A stretch of DNA of 64,000 nt from Parasedimentitalea denitrificans (GCF_011813015.1 NZ_QHLQ01000001.1:467030-531029); one strand, 5' to 3'. Counted from the stretch's first letter, positions 19,206-28,205 are shown. Translations and numbers: made by a program. The notes: generated by a model not told the origin, from the sequence alone.

Positions 19206-19995
19206 TGCAGACAAACAGACAGGGCATGAAGAGCTTTGGAAACAGGTGTTCGGCGAAGGACACCCAGTTCTTGTCAAGAAGCAGAGACGCTTCCTGAGTT
19301 GGCCAAACGACCCCCGCTGCAAATTGTGCTATGCACCATTTGCTGGTTTCGGCGGCTTCTTTGTGCGCCTTTCAGGCACCATGCCTTCGGATCGCAACCC
19401 CCATTATTGCAACAAATGCGATTCATTCCTGCAGGCATTTCCCGGCGGGGCTGAGGTTCTTATGACCGTGCTCATCCTCGACATTCGGGGTTCGGTTGAC
19501 CTGTCGGGCAAGATTTCACCAAAGCTGTACGCCGATACTGTCAATCAGATGCGTGAAATCACCAGCGAGATCATCGCGGCAAACAACGGTTTCATCCTCG
19601 AGTTCCAAGGCGATTCAGTTGTTGCGGTTTTCCCGCCGGGGTTCACGGGGCAAGACCACGCTGAAAAAGGCATAGCAACGGCGCGCGAAATTCTGAAACA
19701 ATCCCTAAAGATCGTGGGCACGGATCAAACACTCTCCGTTGGGATTGGGGTGCATACAGGGTCGGTTTACATATGCACGGTGACGGCAGCCGGTGGAAAT
19801 ATGCAAGGCGTCGGTGTTTTTGGCCAGAATGTAAATCTCGTCGCTCGATTGTCTGCCGCTGCAGACGCCGGACAAGCCTTGGTTAGCATCGAAGCCGCGT
19901 CTGAAGCCAAGCTTGATTGTGATAACGAGAATACCGCAGAGCTTGAGCTAAAAGGGTTGGAAAGCCCTCAACAGGTAGTCCGACTTGATTTCTAA
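19198..19995 (+). CDS. Class III nucleotide cyclase with N-terminal zinc ribbon
   Basis: The 265-residue protein has a zinc-ribbon-like N-terminus (Cys41, Cys44, Cys71, Cys74, in NDPRCKLCYAPF and YCNKCD), followed by a class III cyclase domain (residues about 88-265). The two metal-binding Asp residues are seen in ILDIRGS (Asp95) and FQGDS (Asp139), and VNLVARL supplies the transition-state Asn and Arg. Glu135 takes the position that is Lys in adenylyl cyclases and Glu in guanylyl cyclases. Cytoplasmic production of cAMP or cGMP is expected. The Crp/Fnr-type and CNB proteins nearby are possible receivers. Confidence 0.85.
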   Translation: MNDADKQTGHEELWKQVFGEGHPVLVKKQRRFLSWPNDPRCKLCYAPFAGFGGFFVRLSGTMPSDRNPHYCNKCDSFLQAFPGGAEVLMTVLILDIRGSVDLSGKISPKLYADTVNQMREITSEIIAANNGFILEFQGDSVVAVFPPGFTGQDHAEKGIATAREILKQSLKIVGTDQTLSVGIGVHTGSVYICTVTAAGGNMQGVGVFGQNVNLVARLSAAADAGQALVSIEAASEAKLDCDNENTAELELKGLESPQQVVRLDF

Positions 19996-20132
19996 TGTAA
20001 TTTGACTGGGATTCACCACCGCTTTGACATTACCTAGCGAATGCAGGAACCAACTTGGAACAACGTTGGCGTCAAACGGCGAAGTCGGCGAAAAGGCGGG
20101 CATCTGAATTGATACCCGCCCTAAATCTATCG

Positions 20133-20783
20133 CTACACATCTTGGGCGGCATCGTAGGTCACCGCAGCAATATCCGCCTTGGCAGCATCCAGTAGCTCAA
20201 TGGCCTTAGAGGCACGCAATGCGGCTTCGGTGAGCATGGGTTTTGGCGTTTCGTGCCACTCGTCCGGACGCAACTCGCGCCTATCACGAATTACGCGGAT
20301 CGCATCATAGAGTGTTGGATAGGTTTCGGGGTGGTTTTGGTGCAAATACAACGCGACAACAGCAACCGAACGGCTCCGCCCTCCCCTACAATGCACCAAG
20401 ATATTGCCCCGCTCGCGACGTGGGTACGACGGTTTATCGGGCCAGGTCTGCTCCAATGCACCCTCTAAAATGTAGTATCCGGCTAGGATCAGTTTTTCCG
20501 GATTACCTGCGCCATCGACCATGCCGATCTTATAGGTGCGCACCGGTGCTGGGCCTGATGCGCATTTGGCGCCCTCTTCGGCCAACAACGGGTCAGAGAC
20601 ATAGTTGATATCCAAATTGACTGCACAATTGACGACTGTGGTGATGCCGGTTTTCGCCAACAAGTCGACATTGCGCGCTCCATCGGCGCCACCGATATAT
20701 AGGGCAACCTTGTCCGGGCCGACGCCTTCGGCAATCAGGCTGATATCCGGCCGATCATATACAGGAGTCTTCTTAGTCATCAT
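20133..20783 (-). CDS. Dual-specificity/tyrosine phosphatase-like protein
   Basis: The 216-residue protein carries the Cys-based phosphatase loop VHCRGGRSRSV, with nucleophile Cys132 and the phosphate-binding Arg six residues on; an Asp in GMVDGAG (Asp90) may be the general acid. The N-terminal fold (YIGGADGARNVDLLAKTGITTVVNC) is that of dual-specificity phosphatases. It would hydrolyse a phosphomonoester of a protein or a small molecule such as an inositol phosphate. It is divergent from a LacI regulator whose operator (20851-20866) lies in the shared promoter and is repeated upstream of an importer operon with two IMPase genes, so a small-molecule role is favoured. Confidence 0.8.
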   Translation of the reverse strand: MMTKKTPVYDRPDISLIAEGVGPDKVALYIGGADGARNVDLLAKTGITTVVNCAVNLDINYVSDPLLAEEGAKCASGPAPVRTYKIGMVDGAGNPEKLILAGYYILEGALEQTWPDKPSYPRRERGNILVHCRGGRSRSVAVVALYLHQNHPETYPTLYDAIRVIRDRRELRPDEWHETPKPMLTEAALRASKAIELLDAAKADIAAVTYDAAQDV

Positions 20784-20850
20784 GCATCCTTTTATTTTCC
20801 CTATTGGTCACTCGCGCCTGGGATATAGCTTTCAGTGAGTGTTTCATTTT

Positions 20851-20866
20851 TTGCACAGGTGTGCAA
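20851..20866. promoter_or_regulatory. LacI-type operator, copy 1
   Basis: TTGCACA-GG-TGTGCAA is an inverted repeat with 7-bp arms between the divergent phosphatase and LacI genes. Its exact reverse complement occurs at 28064-28079 upstream of the importer operon. LacI-family operators have this size and symmetry. The adjacent LacI protein is the natural candidate binder. Confidence 0.75.
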
Positions 20867-20990
20867 TGATGCTTTTACGTAACCGATTTTTGATGAAATT
20901 ATACCGCAGGTATCAACGGATCATTCTAAATTTGTTGAATAAAAACTCTTCCCGCAGCATACCATGTAGAACCTCGTGAAAGGCAGGCGA

Positions 20991-22013
20991 ATGAAAAAGA
21001 AAACCGGGACGTCATTTGTTAGCGCTCAACAAGTCGCTGATCTGGCTGGGGTTTCTCGTTCGGCTGTGTCACGCACTTTCACCAAGGGCGCATCGGTTTC
21101 GCCGACCACCCGTAGCAAAGTCATCAAAGCCGCAGATAGTCTTGGGTATCACGTCAACGAACTGGCACGCGGATTGATAAACGAGCAGAGCAATATTGTC
21201 TGTATCGTTGGGGCCGATATCTACACCCCCTATCAATCGCGATTTATCGATGCCCTAACCCGCGAGCTTCAGGCTATCCACAAGGTGACGATGGTGGTGA
21301 ACTCATCGGGTGATAGTGAGGTGCGCGATGCGCTGGCGCAGACCATACGCTATCGCGCGGATGCCACCCTTGTCCTGTCGGGGCAACCTGATGACGCGCT
21401 TATCCAAACATGTCTGAACAATGGGCAGCGGGTCATCGTTGTTAATCGCGACAAAATGCAATCCGGTGTCGAAAGCATCGTTGTGACCAACCGCGTTGCC
21501 GCCCGCGAGGCGTTTCACATGCTGCATCGCGCAGGCTGTCACAATATTGTAGCCGTGTCCTCCAAGGCAGGAACACCCAGTCTGGTCGCGCGCGAACAGG
21601 CGTTCCTGCAAGAAGCAAAAGACCACGGCATTGAAGCCACCCTAAAAACCGTAGGTATGACATCCTATGAAACTGGCGCCGAAACAGCACGCCAGTTATT
21701 CAGTGGCAGCAATCCCCCGGATGGAGCCTTTTGTCTAACCGATCTTCTGGCCTGTGGCTTCATGGATGTCGCACGTCATGAATTTGGGCGCCGCATTCCC
21801 GAAGACCTTTGTGTGATTGGCTTTGATGACATTGATCAGTCTAGCTGGTCTTCATATAATTTGACGACCTTCCGCCAACCGGTTGAGGATATTGCGGTCC
21901 ACATTCGCGACCTGCTTAGTTCTCGACTTGACCCCGACTTGGGCGAAGGACCCACCCGCTTTCCGACTGAACCGGTTTGGCGTCAGTCGGTACGGATGGG
22001 GGCCAAACCCTAG
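20991..22013 (+). CDS. LacI-family transcriptional regulator
   Basis: The 340-residue protein has a LacI helix-turn-helix (AQQVADLAGVSRSAVSRTF) and hinge at residues about 10-60, then a periplasmic-binding-like effector domain (for example VIGFDDIDQSSWSS near residue 280). ATG at 20991, after AGGCAGG, is preferred to GTG at 20976. Matching 16-bp palindromes at 20851 and 28064 suggest it controls its own gene, the phosphatase, and the importer/IMPase operon at 22014-27941. The operon converges on it and ends at the next base. Its effector is probably the imported compound or its dephosphorylated product. Confidence 0.88.
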   Translation: MKKKTGTSFVSAQQVADLAGVSRSAVSRTFTKGASVSPTTRSKVIKAADSLGYHVNELARGLINEQSNIVCIVGADIYTPYQSRFIDALTRELQAIHKVTMVVNSSGDSEVRDALAQTIRYRADATLVLSGQPDDALIQTCLNNGQRVIVVNRDKMQSGVESIVVTNRVAAREAFHMLHRAGCHNIVAVSSKAGTPSLVAREQAFLQEAKDHGIEATLKTVGMTSYETGAETARQLFSGSNPPDGAFCLTDLLACGFMDVARHEFGRRIPEDLCVIGFDDIDQSSWSSYNLTTFRQPVEDIAVHIRDLLSSRLDPDLGEGPTRFPTEPVWRQSVRMGAKP

Positions 22014-22829
22014 TTATTTAATGACCGGGATACCGCTGGCCTTGGCCAGCAAGTCAGAAATTCCTGGCGTTGCGGCTAAAACCTTGCCCCCCTGGTACAA
22101 TTCGGCTGTTTCCGGAAACCCACCGATTACGCCACCTGCTTCCTGCACCAGCAAAAATCCGGCGAGACAATCCCAGGCATTCATATGCAATTCGGCATAA
22201 CCGTCAGACCGACCTTCGGCGACATAGGCCAAACCCAGCGCCCCAGATGAGGCCCTGCGCACATTTGCACCGTCATCGAACAGCTGATGGATGATGTCAT
22301 AGTACTGCTGGTTTGGCAGACGGTTAGACCAACCAATTTCTATGCTGGATTCATCGGCCCGGGCAATCCGAGAAACCGAGATTTTGCTTTCATTGCGGTA
22401 GGCACCCTGGCCTTTACGCGCAAAATATAACTCGTCAAACGAGGGGTTATAGATCGCGCCGATCTGAACTTCGCCAGCTGACACAAAGGCAATTGCCACA
22501 CAGTAATGAGGAATACCGCGTGCAAAATTAGCAGTGCCGTCTATTGGATCGACAACCCAATAGTCGCCTTCAACCACACCGCCGGTTTCCTCACCTAAGA
22601 AACCATCAGATGGAAACTGAGCTTCAATCTCGCTTCGAATGAGTTTTTCAACAGCCAGATCAGTTTCGGTCAGAAAATCCTGTGGGCCCTTCATTTCAAA
22701 GGCGCCGGCCGGTCGCTCATCGAACGCCTTACCAGCAAGCGCTCCCGCCGCTTTTATCAACTTACGGCAGGCTTCGGCGCGCGCATCTAGATCGACATCT
22801 GACATACGAACTTGGGCGGAACTCTTCAT
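22014..22829 (-). CDS. Inositol-monophosphatase-family phosphatase (copy 1)
   Basis: The 271-residue protein is an IMPase-family Mg-dependent phosphatase. It has the metal-binding motif WVVDPIDGTANFARG, the upstream Glu in LGEETGG, and the third motif AWDCLAGFLLVQEAGG. It hydrolyses inositol 1-phosphate or a similar sugar phosphate. It lies 24 bp after a paralogue (22854-23708) in an importer operon, so the pair may strip phosphate from imported phosphorylated polyols before they enter the iol pathway next door. Histidinol phosphatase and 3'-nucleotidase activities are also known in this family. Confidence 0.85.
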   Translation of the reverse strand: MKSSAQVRMSDVDLDARAEACRKLIKAAGALAGKAFDERPAGAFEMKGPQDFLTETDLAVEKLIRSEIEAQFPSDGFLGEETGGVVEGDYWVVDPIDGTANFARGIPHYCVAIAFVSAGEVQIGAIYNPSFDELYFARKGQGAYRNESKISVSRIARADESSIEIGWSNRLPNQQYYDIIHQLFDDGANVRRASSGALGLAYVAEGRSDGYAELHMNAWDCLAGFLLVQEAGGVIGGFPETAELYQGGKVLAATPGISDLLAKASGIPVIK

Positions 22830-22853
22830 TCTAAAACCTATTATCTTAGTCGA

Positions 22854-23708
22854 TCAGCGTTTAGCGCTTGATCGATTGTTTTCAATTTCGTCCGCGATGG
22901 TCAAAAGCGTCGGGTAATTCCCACCGGCACCAATCGCAGCATAGCCAGGGGCTTCAAATGCTGGGCGGGAGCGTTTTTCAGCGTCCCAATTAATGGGGTG
23001 GTATATGCCTCCGGATTTCTCCAAGATCATTATCGCCGCCGCAACGTCCCAGGGGTTGATACCAACCCCAATCGCCCCGTCTGCCCAGCCCACAGCTACA
23101 TGAGCAATTCCCAGTGCAGCGCTGCCATTGCGGCGCACACCTGAGAAGTCCTCCATCAGGCGCCCAAACCGGTCCAGAGCCACGTCTTTACCATCGGCCG
23201 CTAAGTCGCGTGCCGATGGGTAACTGGCCAGCAAAGTGGCGTCGGCCTGATCCGGCATAGCTTGGGTTTTCAGAAGATTATCACCCAGATAGGCCCCCGA
23301 GGTGTCGGCGCTGAACATGTTGCCGCCCATCGGGTCCCAGATCGCGCCCGCGATGATTTCATCATCCAGAACCGCGCCAATGGACACACACCATGATGGT
23401 AGCCCGCAGGCAAAATTGGCGGTGCCATCTATCGGGTCAACAAACCACTTTAGGTCACCTTGCCCCTGCGCTCCGCCCTCTTCACCGACCACTTGCGAGT
23501 CCGGCACCATCGTCAGCAACTGATCGACAATAACCACTTCGGCGGCTTTGTCATGCTCGGTCACGATATCGCGGCGATCTGCCTTGTAGGACAGGTCCAT
23601 GCTGGACCGAAACGCCTTGATCAGCGGTTCATGAACAGAATGGGCCACCTTTTGCGCGATGCTGCGCAAATGCGTCGAATACTTGGGATCAACTTGGGGT
23701 GCTGACAT
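22854..23708 (-). CDS. Inositol-monophosphatase-family phosphatase (copy 2)
   Basis: The 284-residue paralogue has the same three metal-binding motifs: VVGEEGG, WFVDPIDGTANFACG and PWDVAAAIMILEKSGG. Similarity to copy 1 is clear around the active site but loose elsewhere, so the two may differ in substrate. It follows the binding-protein gene across a strong hairpin (23736-23760). The operon context gives the same inferred role in handling phosphorylated inositol or sugar. Confidence 0.85.
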   Translation of the reverse strand: MSAPQVDPKYSTHLRSIAQKVAHSVHEPLIKAFRSSMDLSYKADRRDIVTEHDKAAEVVIVDQLLTMVPDSQVVGEEGGAQGQGDLKWFVDPIDGTANFACGLPSWCVSIGAVLDDEIIAGAIWDPMGGNMFSADTSGAYLGDNLLKTQAMPDQADATLLASYPSARDLAADGKDVALDRFGRLMEDFSGVRRNGSAALGIAHVAVGWADGAIGVGINPWDVAAAIMILEKSGGIYHPINWDAEKRSRPAFEAPGYAAIGAGGNYPTLLTIADEIENNRSSAKR

Positions 23709-23735
23709 TATGGTACTTTTCTTCGAGAGAGTGTT

Positions 23736-23760
23736 TTGGCCCGGGACACTCCCGGGCCAA
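23736..23760. terminator. Intercistronic hairpin after binding-protein gene
   Basis: An 11-bp perfect stem (TTGGCCCGGGA / TCCCGGGCCAA) with a 3-nt loop lies between the binding-protein gene and the IMPase genes. No U tract follows on the minus strand. It is therefore more likely an mRNA 3'-end stabiliser, giving extra binding protein, than a full terminator. Confidence 0.6.
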
Positions 23761-23765
23761 GTAAG

Positions 23766-24908
23766 TTAGCGGTTATAGCTGATACGCCACAGGTCCTGCC
23801 AATCCTGACGCATGTCAAAATCGTCAGCGCCTGTTTCAGCCACGTGTGGTGTCAGACGATCACGCAGCTGAACAACACCCGATGGCTCCTCGGGGTGTGG
23901 AGCAATCGCGCTGTTGCCTGACATTTTACCGTCACGAACCATCGGTCCAACGCCCGCTTCGGTCATCATGAAGTGCAGGAACAGCTTGGCAGCATTTGGG
24001 CTTTTGCTACCGTTTGAGATCAGGCCAAAGCCCGGCTTGTAAAAGCCCATGTAAGGCTGGATATCCTGACAGATCGACATGGTCAGACCACCATCAACCG
24101 TATCGCGGTACTTGGCTGACGACATGATGCCAAAGAATGGTTCAGCCTGACCCGGCGTGCCAACGGCATCAGCCACATCCCCGTCGCTGTCGGTCAACAG
24201 CGGAGCGTTGCCAGCAAGGGCTTCGACCCATTGGGCGGTTGCAGACTTGCTGCTGGTATCAAGATCGCTGCCAAAATGCGCCTTGTAGGCTGCGGCAACG
24301 TCATCATCAAAATGCATTTCCATCTGGTTGAACCAGTCAGGAATGGAAGGCTTGTGCAACGGATCCGGCATGGCAACGCGGCGGTTCCAGTCATCACCGG
24401 TCAGTTCCCAAATATTGGCGACTGGGCAAGTATCAGTGTTTTCGCTGTTAAAGCTCCAGACCGATGGGTCACGCCAAACTACCAGCGGATCCTGAGACAG
24501 TTCATCAATGTCACCGGCCAAATCTGGCGGTGTCCAGCTGCTGACCATATCCGATCCCAGTAGCTGCGCCAAAGTCGCGCCAGCGTCGCTGGAAATGATC
24601 ACGTCACCCACTGTGTTACCAGACTGTGCTTCGCGCACCACCAGGTCGATCTGAGCAGCGCCCTTAACCTTGCTGCCAACAGCCTCAATGCCATACATCT
24701 CGGTAAAGGCCTTAGCGGCTTTCTTGATTTTGCCGGTGCTGGCGTAGATCGTGATTGGACCCTCGCCTTTGGCGGCTGCAATCAGCGCCTCAAGGTCGAA
24801 ATCTTCTGCCATCGCTGGCGACATTGCACCACCGACAACAAGTCCCGCCGCCGCACAGGTCGCCTTGGCCTTACTCGCCCATGACGGGATTTTAATTGAT
24901 AGTGTCAT
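23766..24908 (-). CDS. AfuA/FbpA-type periplasmic binding protein
   Basis: The 380-residue protein starts at ATG 24908 behind GGAGGAG. A signal peptide (about residues 1-35, ending SPAMA) precedes a type II periplasmic-binding fold with motifs such as GPITIYASTGKI and VVWRDPSVWSFNSEN. Such proteins are often called iron-binding, but the tyrosine pair of FbpA is not evident. AfuA, from the same family, binds hexose phosphates. With two IMPases downstream, a sugar- or inositol-phosphate ligand is more likely than iron; this is inference. Confidence 0.75.
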   Translation of the reverse strand: MTLSIKIPSWASKAKATCAAAGLVVGGAMSPAMAEDFDLEALIAAAKGEGPITIYASTGKIKKAAKAFTEMYGIEAVGSKVKGAAQIDLVVREAQSGNTVGDVIISSDAGATLAQLLGSDMVSSWTPPDLAGDIDELSQDPLVVWRDPSVWSFNSENTDTCPVANIWELTGDDWNRRVAMPDPLHKPSIPDWFNQMEMHFDDDVAAAYKAHFGSDLDTSSKSATAQWVEALAGNAPLLTDSDGDVADAVGTPGQAEPFFGIMSSAKYRDTVDGGLTMSICQDIQPYMGFYKPGFGLISNGSKSPNAAKLFLHFMMTEAGVGPMVRDGKMSGNSAIAPHPEEPSGVVQLRDRLTPHVAETGADDFDMRQDWQDLWRISYNR

Positions 24909-24949
24909 TTCAGTCTCCTCCACTGTTTTTTAGTCGTCATCACCTTTGG

Positions 24950-26116
24950 TTATGACGCTTTTGCCGCTGAAGGCGCGCAGCTCTCCCCTGCTGCACAGAA
25001 TTCAGCGATAACATCATCCGCAGCGGTCAACCGTTGGTCATCGCTATCGAACAAATGCATGAATGCAGGCGAGGTATGGAACCAGACCTGTTGGCCCACG
25101 CTTACCTGCGGGGGTTCGTTTACTGTCAGGAACAGCTTGTGATCATCGACCATCACTTCGATGATCCAGCTGCCGCCAGTTGGCAGGATGGCAGCTACAA
25201 ACGCCTCTTCGGCAAAATGATCTGCCGGAACGTCCGAGATTTGACTGGCAAGCTTGATGTTCTCGGGGCGAAGGCCGAGTGAATCTGCACCGGAAATCGC
25301 AGGGAAATACTCTTTTAGATACTGCCGTGAAGCATCTGTAATACGCGAATTGCCAGGCGACTGGTCAATGATGTTGATCGGCGGACTACCAACAAATTCA
25401 GCCACAAAACGGTTGGCGGGGCGGTCGTAGATATCATTGGGCGTGCCGACCTGTTGCAGGGTGCCGTCATGCATCACCGCAATGCTGGTCGCCAGCGTCA
25501 TCGCCTCCCACTGGTCGTGGGTTACAAAGACAATTGTGGTGCCAAACTCACCGTGAATACGCTTTAGCTCGGTCCGCATTTCCAAGCGCAGGCGCGCATC
25601 TAGATTGGACAGAGGTTCGTCCAGCAACAACACCTCTGGGTTCACCGCCAACATTCGGGCCAGCGCCACACGTTGTTGCTGCCCCCCGGACAGTTGCGAC
25701 GGATAACGGTCGCGATATTGCTCGATCCCCAGCTTTTTCATCACAAGGTTGACCCGCTCTTCGCGCTCCGCCTTGGGAACCTTGCGCAGACGCAGACCAA
25801 AGTCGGTGTTCTTCTCGATCGTCAGGTGCGGCCACAACGCGTAGGACTGGAACACCAATCCCATGCCTCGCTGTTCTGGCGGTACAAACACGCCCTTACC
25901 GATGGAATCGATGACGCGGTCACCAACCGCGATCTCACCGCCGGTCAGGTTCTCCAACCCTGCAATCATCCGCAGTGTCGTGGTCTTGCCGCAGCCAGAA
26001 GGCCCCAGCAGGCACATGAACTCTCCATCCCCGATTTCCAGGTTCAGGTCTGACACCGCGTTGGTGGCGTTCTTGTCATAGCTTTTGTTGACGTGTTTCA
26101 GCGTGATATTTGGCAT
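24950..26116 (-). CDS. ABC transporter ATPase (AfuC/FbpC/PotA type)
   Basis: The 388-residue ATPase has Walker A GPSGCGKTTT, signature LSGGQQQRVALAR, Walker B LLLDEPLSNLDA and the H-loop FVTHDQWEAM, followed by a C-terminal regulatory OB-like (TOBE) domain from about residue 280. Start ATG 26116 is one base after the permease stop codon and has GGGAGG upstream. It powers the importer formed by the permease at 26118 and the binding protein at 23766. The TOBE part (LGLRPENIKL) is typical of CUT1/FbpC proteins. Confidence 0.9.
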   Translation of the reverse strand: MPNITLKHVNKSYDKNATNAVSDLNLEIGDGEFMCLLGPSGCGKTTTLRMIAGLENLTGGEIAVGDRVIDSIGKGVFVPPEQRGMGLVFQSYALWPHLTIEKNTDFGLRLRKVPKAEREERVNLVMKKLGIEQYRDRYPSQLSGGQQQRVALARMLAVNPEVLLLDEPLSNLDARLRLEMRTELKRIHGEFGTTIVFVTHDQWEAMTLATSIAVMHDGTLQQVGTPNDIYDRPANRFVAEFVGSPPINIIDQSPGNSRITDASRQYLKEYFPAISGADSLGLRPENIKLASQISDVPADHFAEEAFVAAILPTGGSWIIEVMVDDHKLFLTVNEPPQVSVGQQVWFHTSPAFMHLFDSDDQRLTAADDVIAEFCAAGESCAPSAAKAS

Positions 26117-26117
26117 G

Positions 26118-27941
26118 TCAGCCTCCCAATCCATCAGCGAGGTTTGTTTTGGTCAGCCTTTGGGCAGCTAGGGTGCCGAAGTAGGCTATGGCCGAGATCA
26201 TTAGAACAACGGCGTTTGCAGCTTGGGTGTAGTTGTAGTCGAGCAAGCGCAGCGAGAAGGTCGTCAGAACATCAGTGCTTGGGATCGCAAGGATAACAAA
26301 CAGACTGAGCCCGCGAATGCCCGAGATGAAGGGCAACAGCACACCGGCCACCAGCGCACCCTTTTGGATCGGGATCACAATGGTCACCATACGGCGGAAC
26401 CATCCTGCCCCAGCCACCTGCGCAGCCTCCTCCGGGTCTTTACCCAGTTGCATCATAGCAGAGATACCGGCGCGCGAGGCATAGGGCATCTGGTCCGCCA
26501 TAAGCGCCAAGATCAGGATCGCCGCAGTTCCATACAGTGCCGGGATCGGTCCGCGTTCTACCGCGAACAACGACAGATAGGCGGCGGCGAAGGCGATGCC
26601 CGGAACTAGGTAGGGAAAGAACGTCACCTGGCGCAGGAAGATTGACACCCCCTTGATGGGTGAACGCACTACGACATAGCCGACCAGAATTCCCATGATG
26701 CCCGAGCAGATCGAGGCAAAACCGACAATGCGCAGCGTGTTCCACATGGCAGACCAAAGTTCTGACGATAGCAAGATGCCGCTACTCAGGCCGACGGTTT
26801 CAAGGTTAGAGCCAATCCAGTAGTCCAGCGTGAAGTTTGACAGGGCAAACTGACCGGGCACTTGCATGATTGTCGACAACAGCAGGGTCATCAGCGGCAG
26901 GCCAACGCTCAGGAAGAAGATCAGGCCAGCCAGCGCAGTTGCTGGCATCCGGAACTTCCCGAGTGCCGTCTGGCGGTTCATGGATCCTTTGCCACCAACG
27001 GTGACAAACTTGCGGGACTCTCGAACCAAACGGGCGTCAATCAACAGGGAGACAATACCAATCAACATGATTGCGCCAGCCAGAACCGCCGCCACGCCGG
27101 TTTGCCGCGAGGCAATACTGCGATACAGCGAAGTGGCAAGCACATCATAGTTCACCGGCAAGCCCAGCACATAAGACACGCCGAATTCACCCAGACATTT
27201 AGCAAAAATCAGAACTGTGGCCGACATCAGCGCAGGCAGCATCAGTGGCAGTATGATTTGCCACGCAACGGTACGAGGCCCTGCCCCAAGGATTCGGGCA
27301 GAATCCTCTAACTGCGAGTCAAAGCGGCGCAGCGCATTGCCGAACAACAAAATAACAAAGGGCGTATAGTGCAGTGCCAGAATGATGGTGATTGGCAATT
27401 GCCCGTAGGCCAACCAATCTGGGGGCGTCCAGCCCATGTTTTCGAACCAGCCAGCTTGTCCGCCAACAGTACGGTTCTTGAACAAGGTGCGCCAAGCCAG
27501 CGCAAAGGTCCACGAGGGCAGCATGTAGGGAACGATCAGGGCTGTCGCAAACCAGCGACGCCCGAACATATCAGTCCGGCTAAGTAGCCAGGCCAATACC
27601 CCCCCGACTGACAGCGACACCAGGATAGCGCCGAATGAAACGCTCAGCGTATGACGCAGAGGTTCCCAGAACAGGATTTTTGACACCGGTGAGAACAGCG
27701 CTCGGTCAAAATAGTACCAGGTCAGCTCGCCCAGATCAGCCTTTGCGCGGCGGACATCACCAAATTGAACCTGTACCGAGTCAAACAGTAGACTCGCGAT
27801 AGGCACGACGATCAGATAACCGAACAGCAGAACTAGGAATAAGCCAATCGCTGCCGTCGGCTCGCGCCAGCCAATCTTAAGCCGGTAGCGCAGACGCATC
27901 CAGCGCCCTACTTCTTCGGGTGATACTTGCTCTTTTATCAT
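26118..27941 (-). CDS. Fused double ABC permease (AfuB/FbpB type)
   Basis: The 607-residue membrane protein contains two tandem BPD_transp_1 domains, each with about six helices and an EAA-like loop. The first includes LEDSARILGAGPRTVAWQIILP and the second DPEEAAQVAGAGWFRRMV. This fused layout is standard for FbpB/AfuB permeases. It is the first gene of the operon, and a LacI-type operator lies 123-138 bp before its start. It would carry the importer's substrate, inferred to be a phosphorylated polyol, across the inner membrane. Confidence 0.88.
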   Translation of the reverse strand: MIKEQVSPEEVGRWMRLRYRLKIGWREPTAAIGLFLVLLFGYLIVVPIASLLFDSVQVQFGDVRRAKADLGELTWYYFDRALFSPVSKILFWEPLRHTLSVSFGAILVSLSVGGVLAWLLSRTDMFGRRWFATALIVPYMLPSWTFALAWRTLFKNRTVGGQAGWFENMGWTPPDWLAYGQLPITIILALHYTPFVILLFGNALRRFDSQLEDSARILGAGPRTVAWQIILPLMLPALMSATVLIFAKCLGEFGVSYVLGLPVNYDVLATSLYRSIASRQTGVAAVLAGAIMLIGIVSLLIDARLVRESRKFVTVGGKGSMNRQTALGKFRMPATALAGLIFFLSVGLPLMTLLLSTIMQVPGQFALSNFTLDYWIGSNLETVGLSSGILLSSELWSAMWNTLRIVGFASICSGIMGILVGYVVVRSPIKGVSIFLRQVTFFPYLVPGIAFAAAYLSLFAVERGPIPALYGTAAILILALMADQMPYASRAGISAMMQLGKDPEEAAQVAGAGWFRRMVTIVIPIQKGALVAGVLLPFISGIRGLSLFVILAIPSTDVLTTFSLRLLDYNYTQAANAVVLMISAIAYFGTLAAQRLTKTNLADGLGG

Positions 27942-28063
27942 TCACTCCCTCACACAGGCACTTTGCACCTGCGCCCCTCCCGTTTGCGCCAACAGACCAG
28001 ATTCGGTGCTGCTGGGCCGGTTTATCCATCTTCGCCTTGTGCTTGACTTTGTGTCAAGAATTT

Positions 28064-28079
28064 TTGCACACCTGTGCAA
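28064..28079. promoter_or_regulatory. LacI-type operator, copy 2
   Basis: TTGCACACCTGTGCAA is the exact reverse complement of the palindrome at 20851-20866. It lies in the 264-bp region between the iolB stop codon and the importer operon start. This shared site joins the importer/IMPase operon and the phosphatase gene in one regulon. A second hairpin at 28158-28181 (GCTGGTGCA / TGCACCAGC) lies just after iolB and may end the iol operon. Confidence 0.75.
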
Positions 28080-28205
28080 CATTAGACGCACTTCTATATT
28101 CTTTGTCATAACCTCAAAAATAAACGAAACTCAGTTCCACGATCTTCATACAAGCGCGCTGGTGCACAGCGTTGCACCAGCTGAATTCACTCCTAACGTT
28201 CTATG

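Noticed and set aside
23766..27941. Iron(III) importer
   Set aside because: Family resemblance to FbpABC is real, but the iron-binding tyrosines are not evident and the IMPase genes and LacI operator point to a phosphorylated organic ligand. Iron is kept only as an alternative.
28158..28181. Rho-independent terminator after iolB
   Set aside because: The hairpin GCTGGTGCA / TGCACCAGC is strong but no U tract follows, so it is mentioned only as a possible end of the operon.
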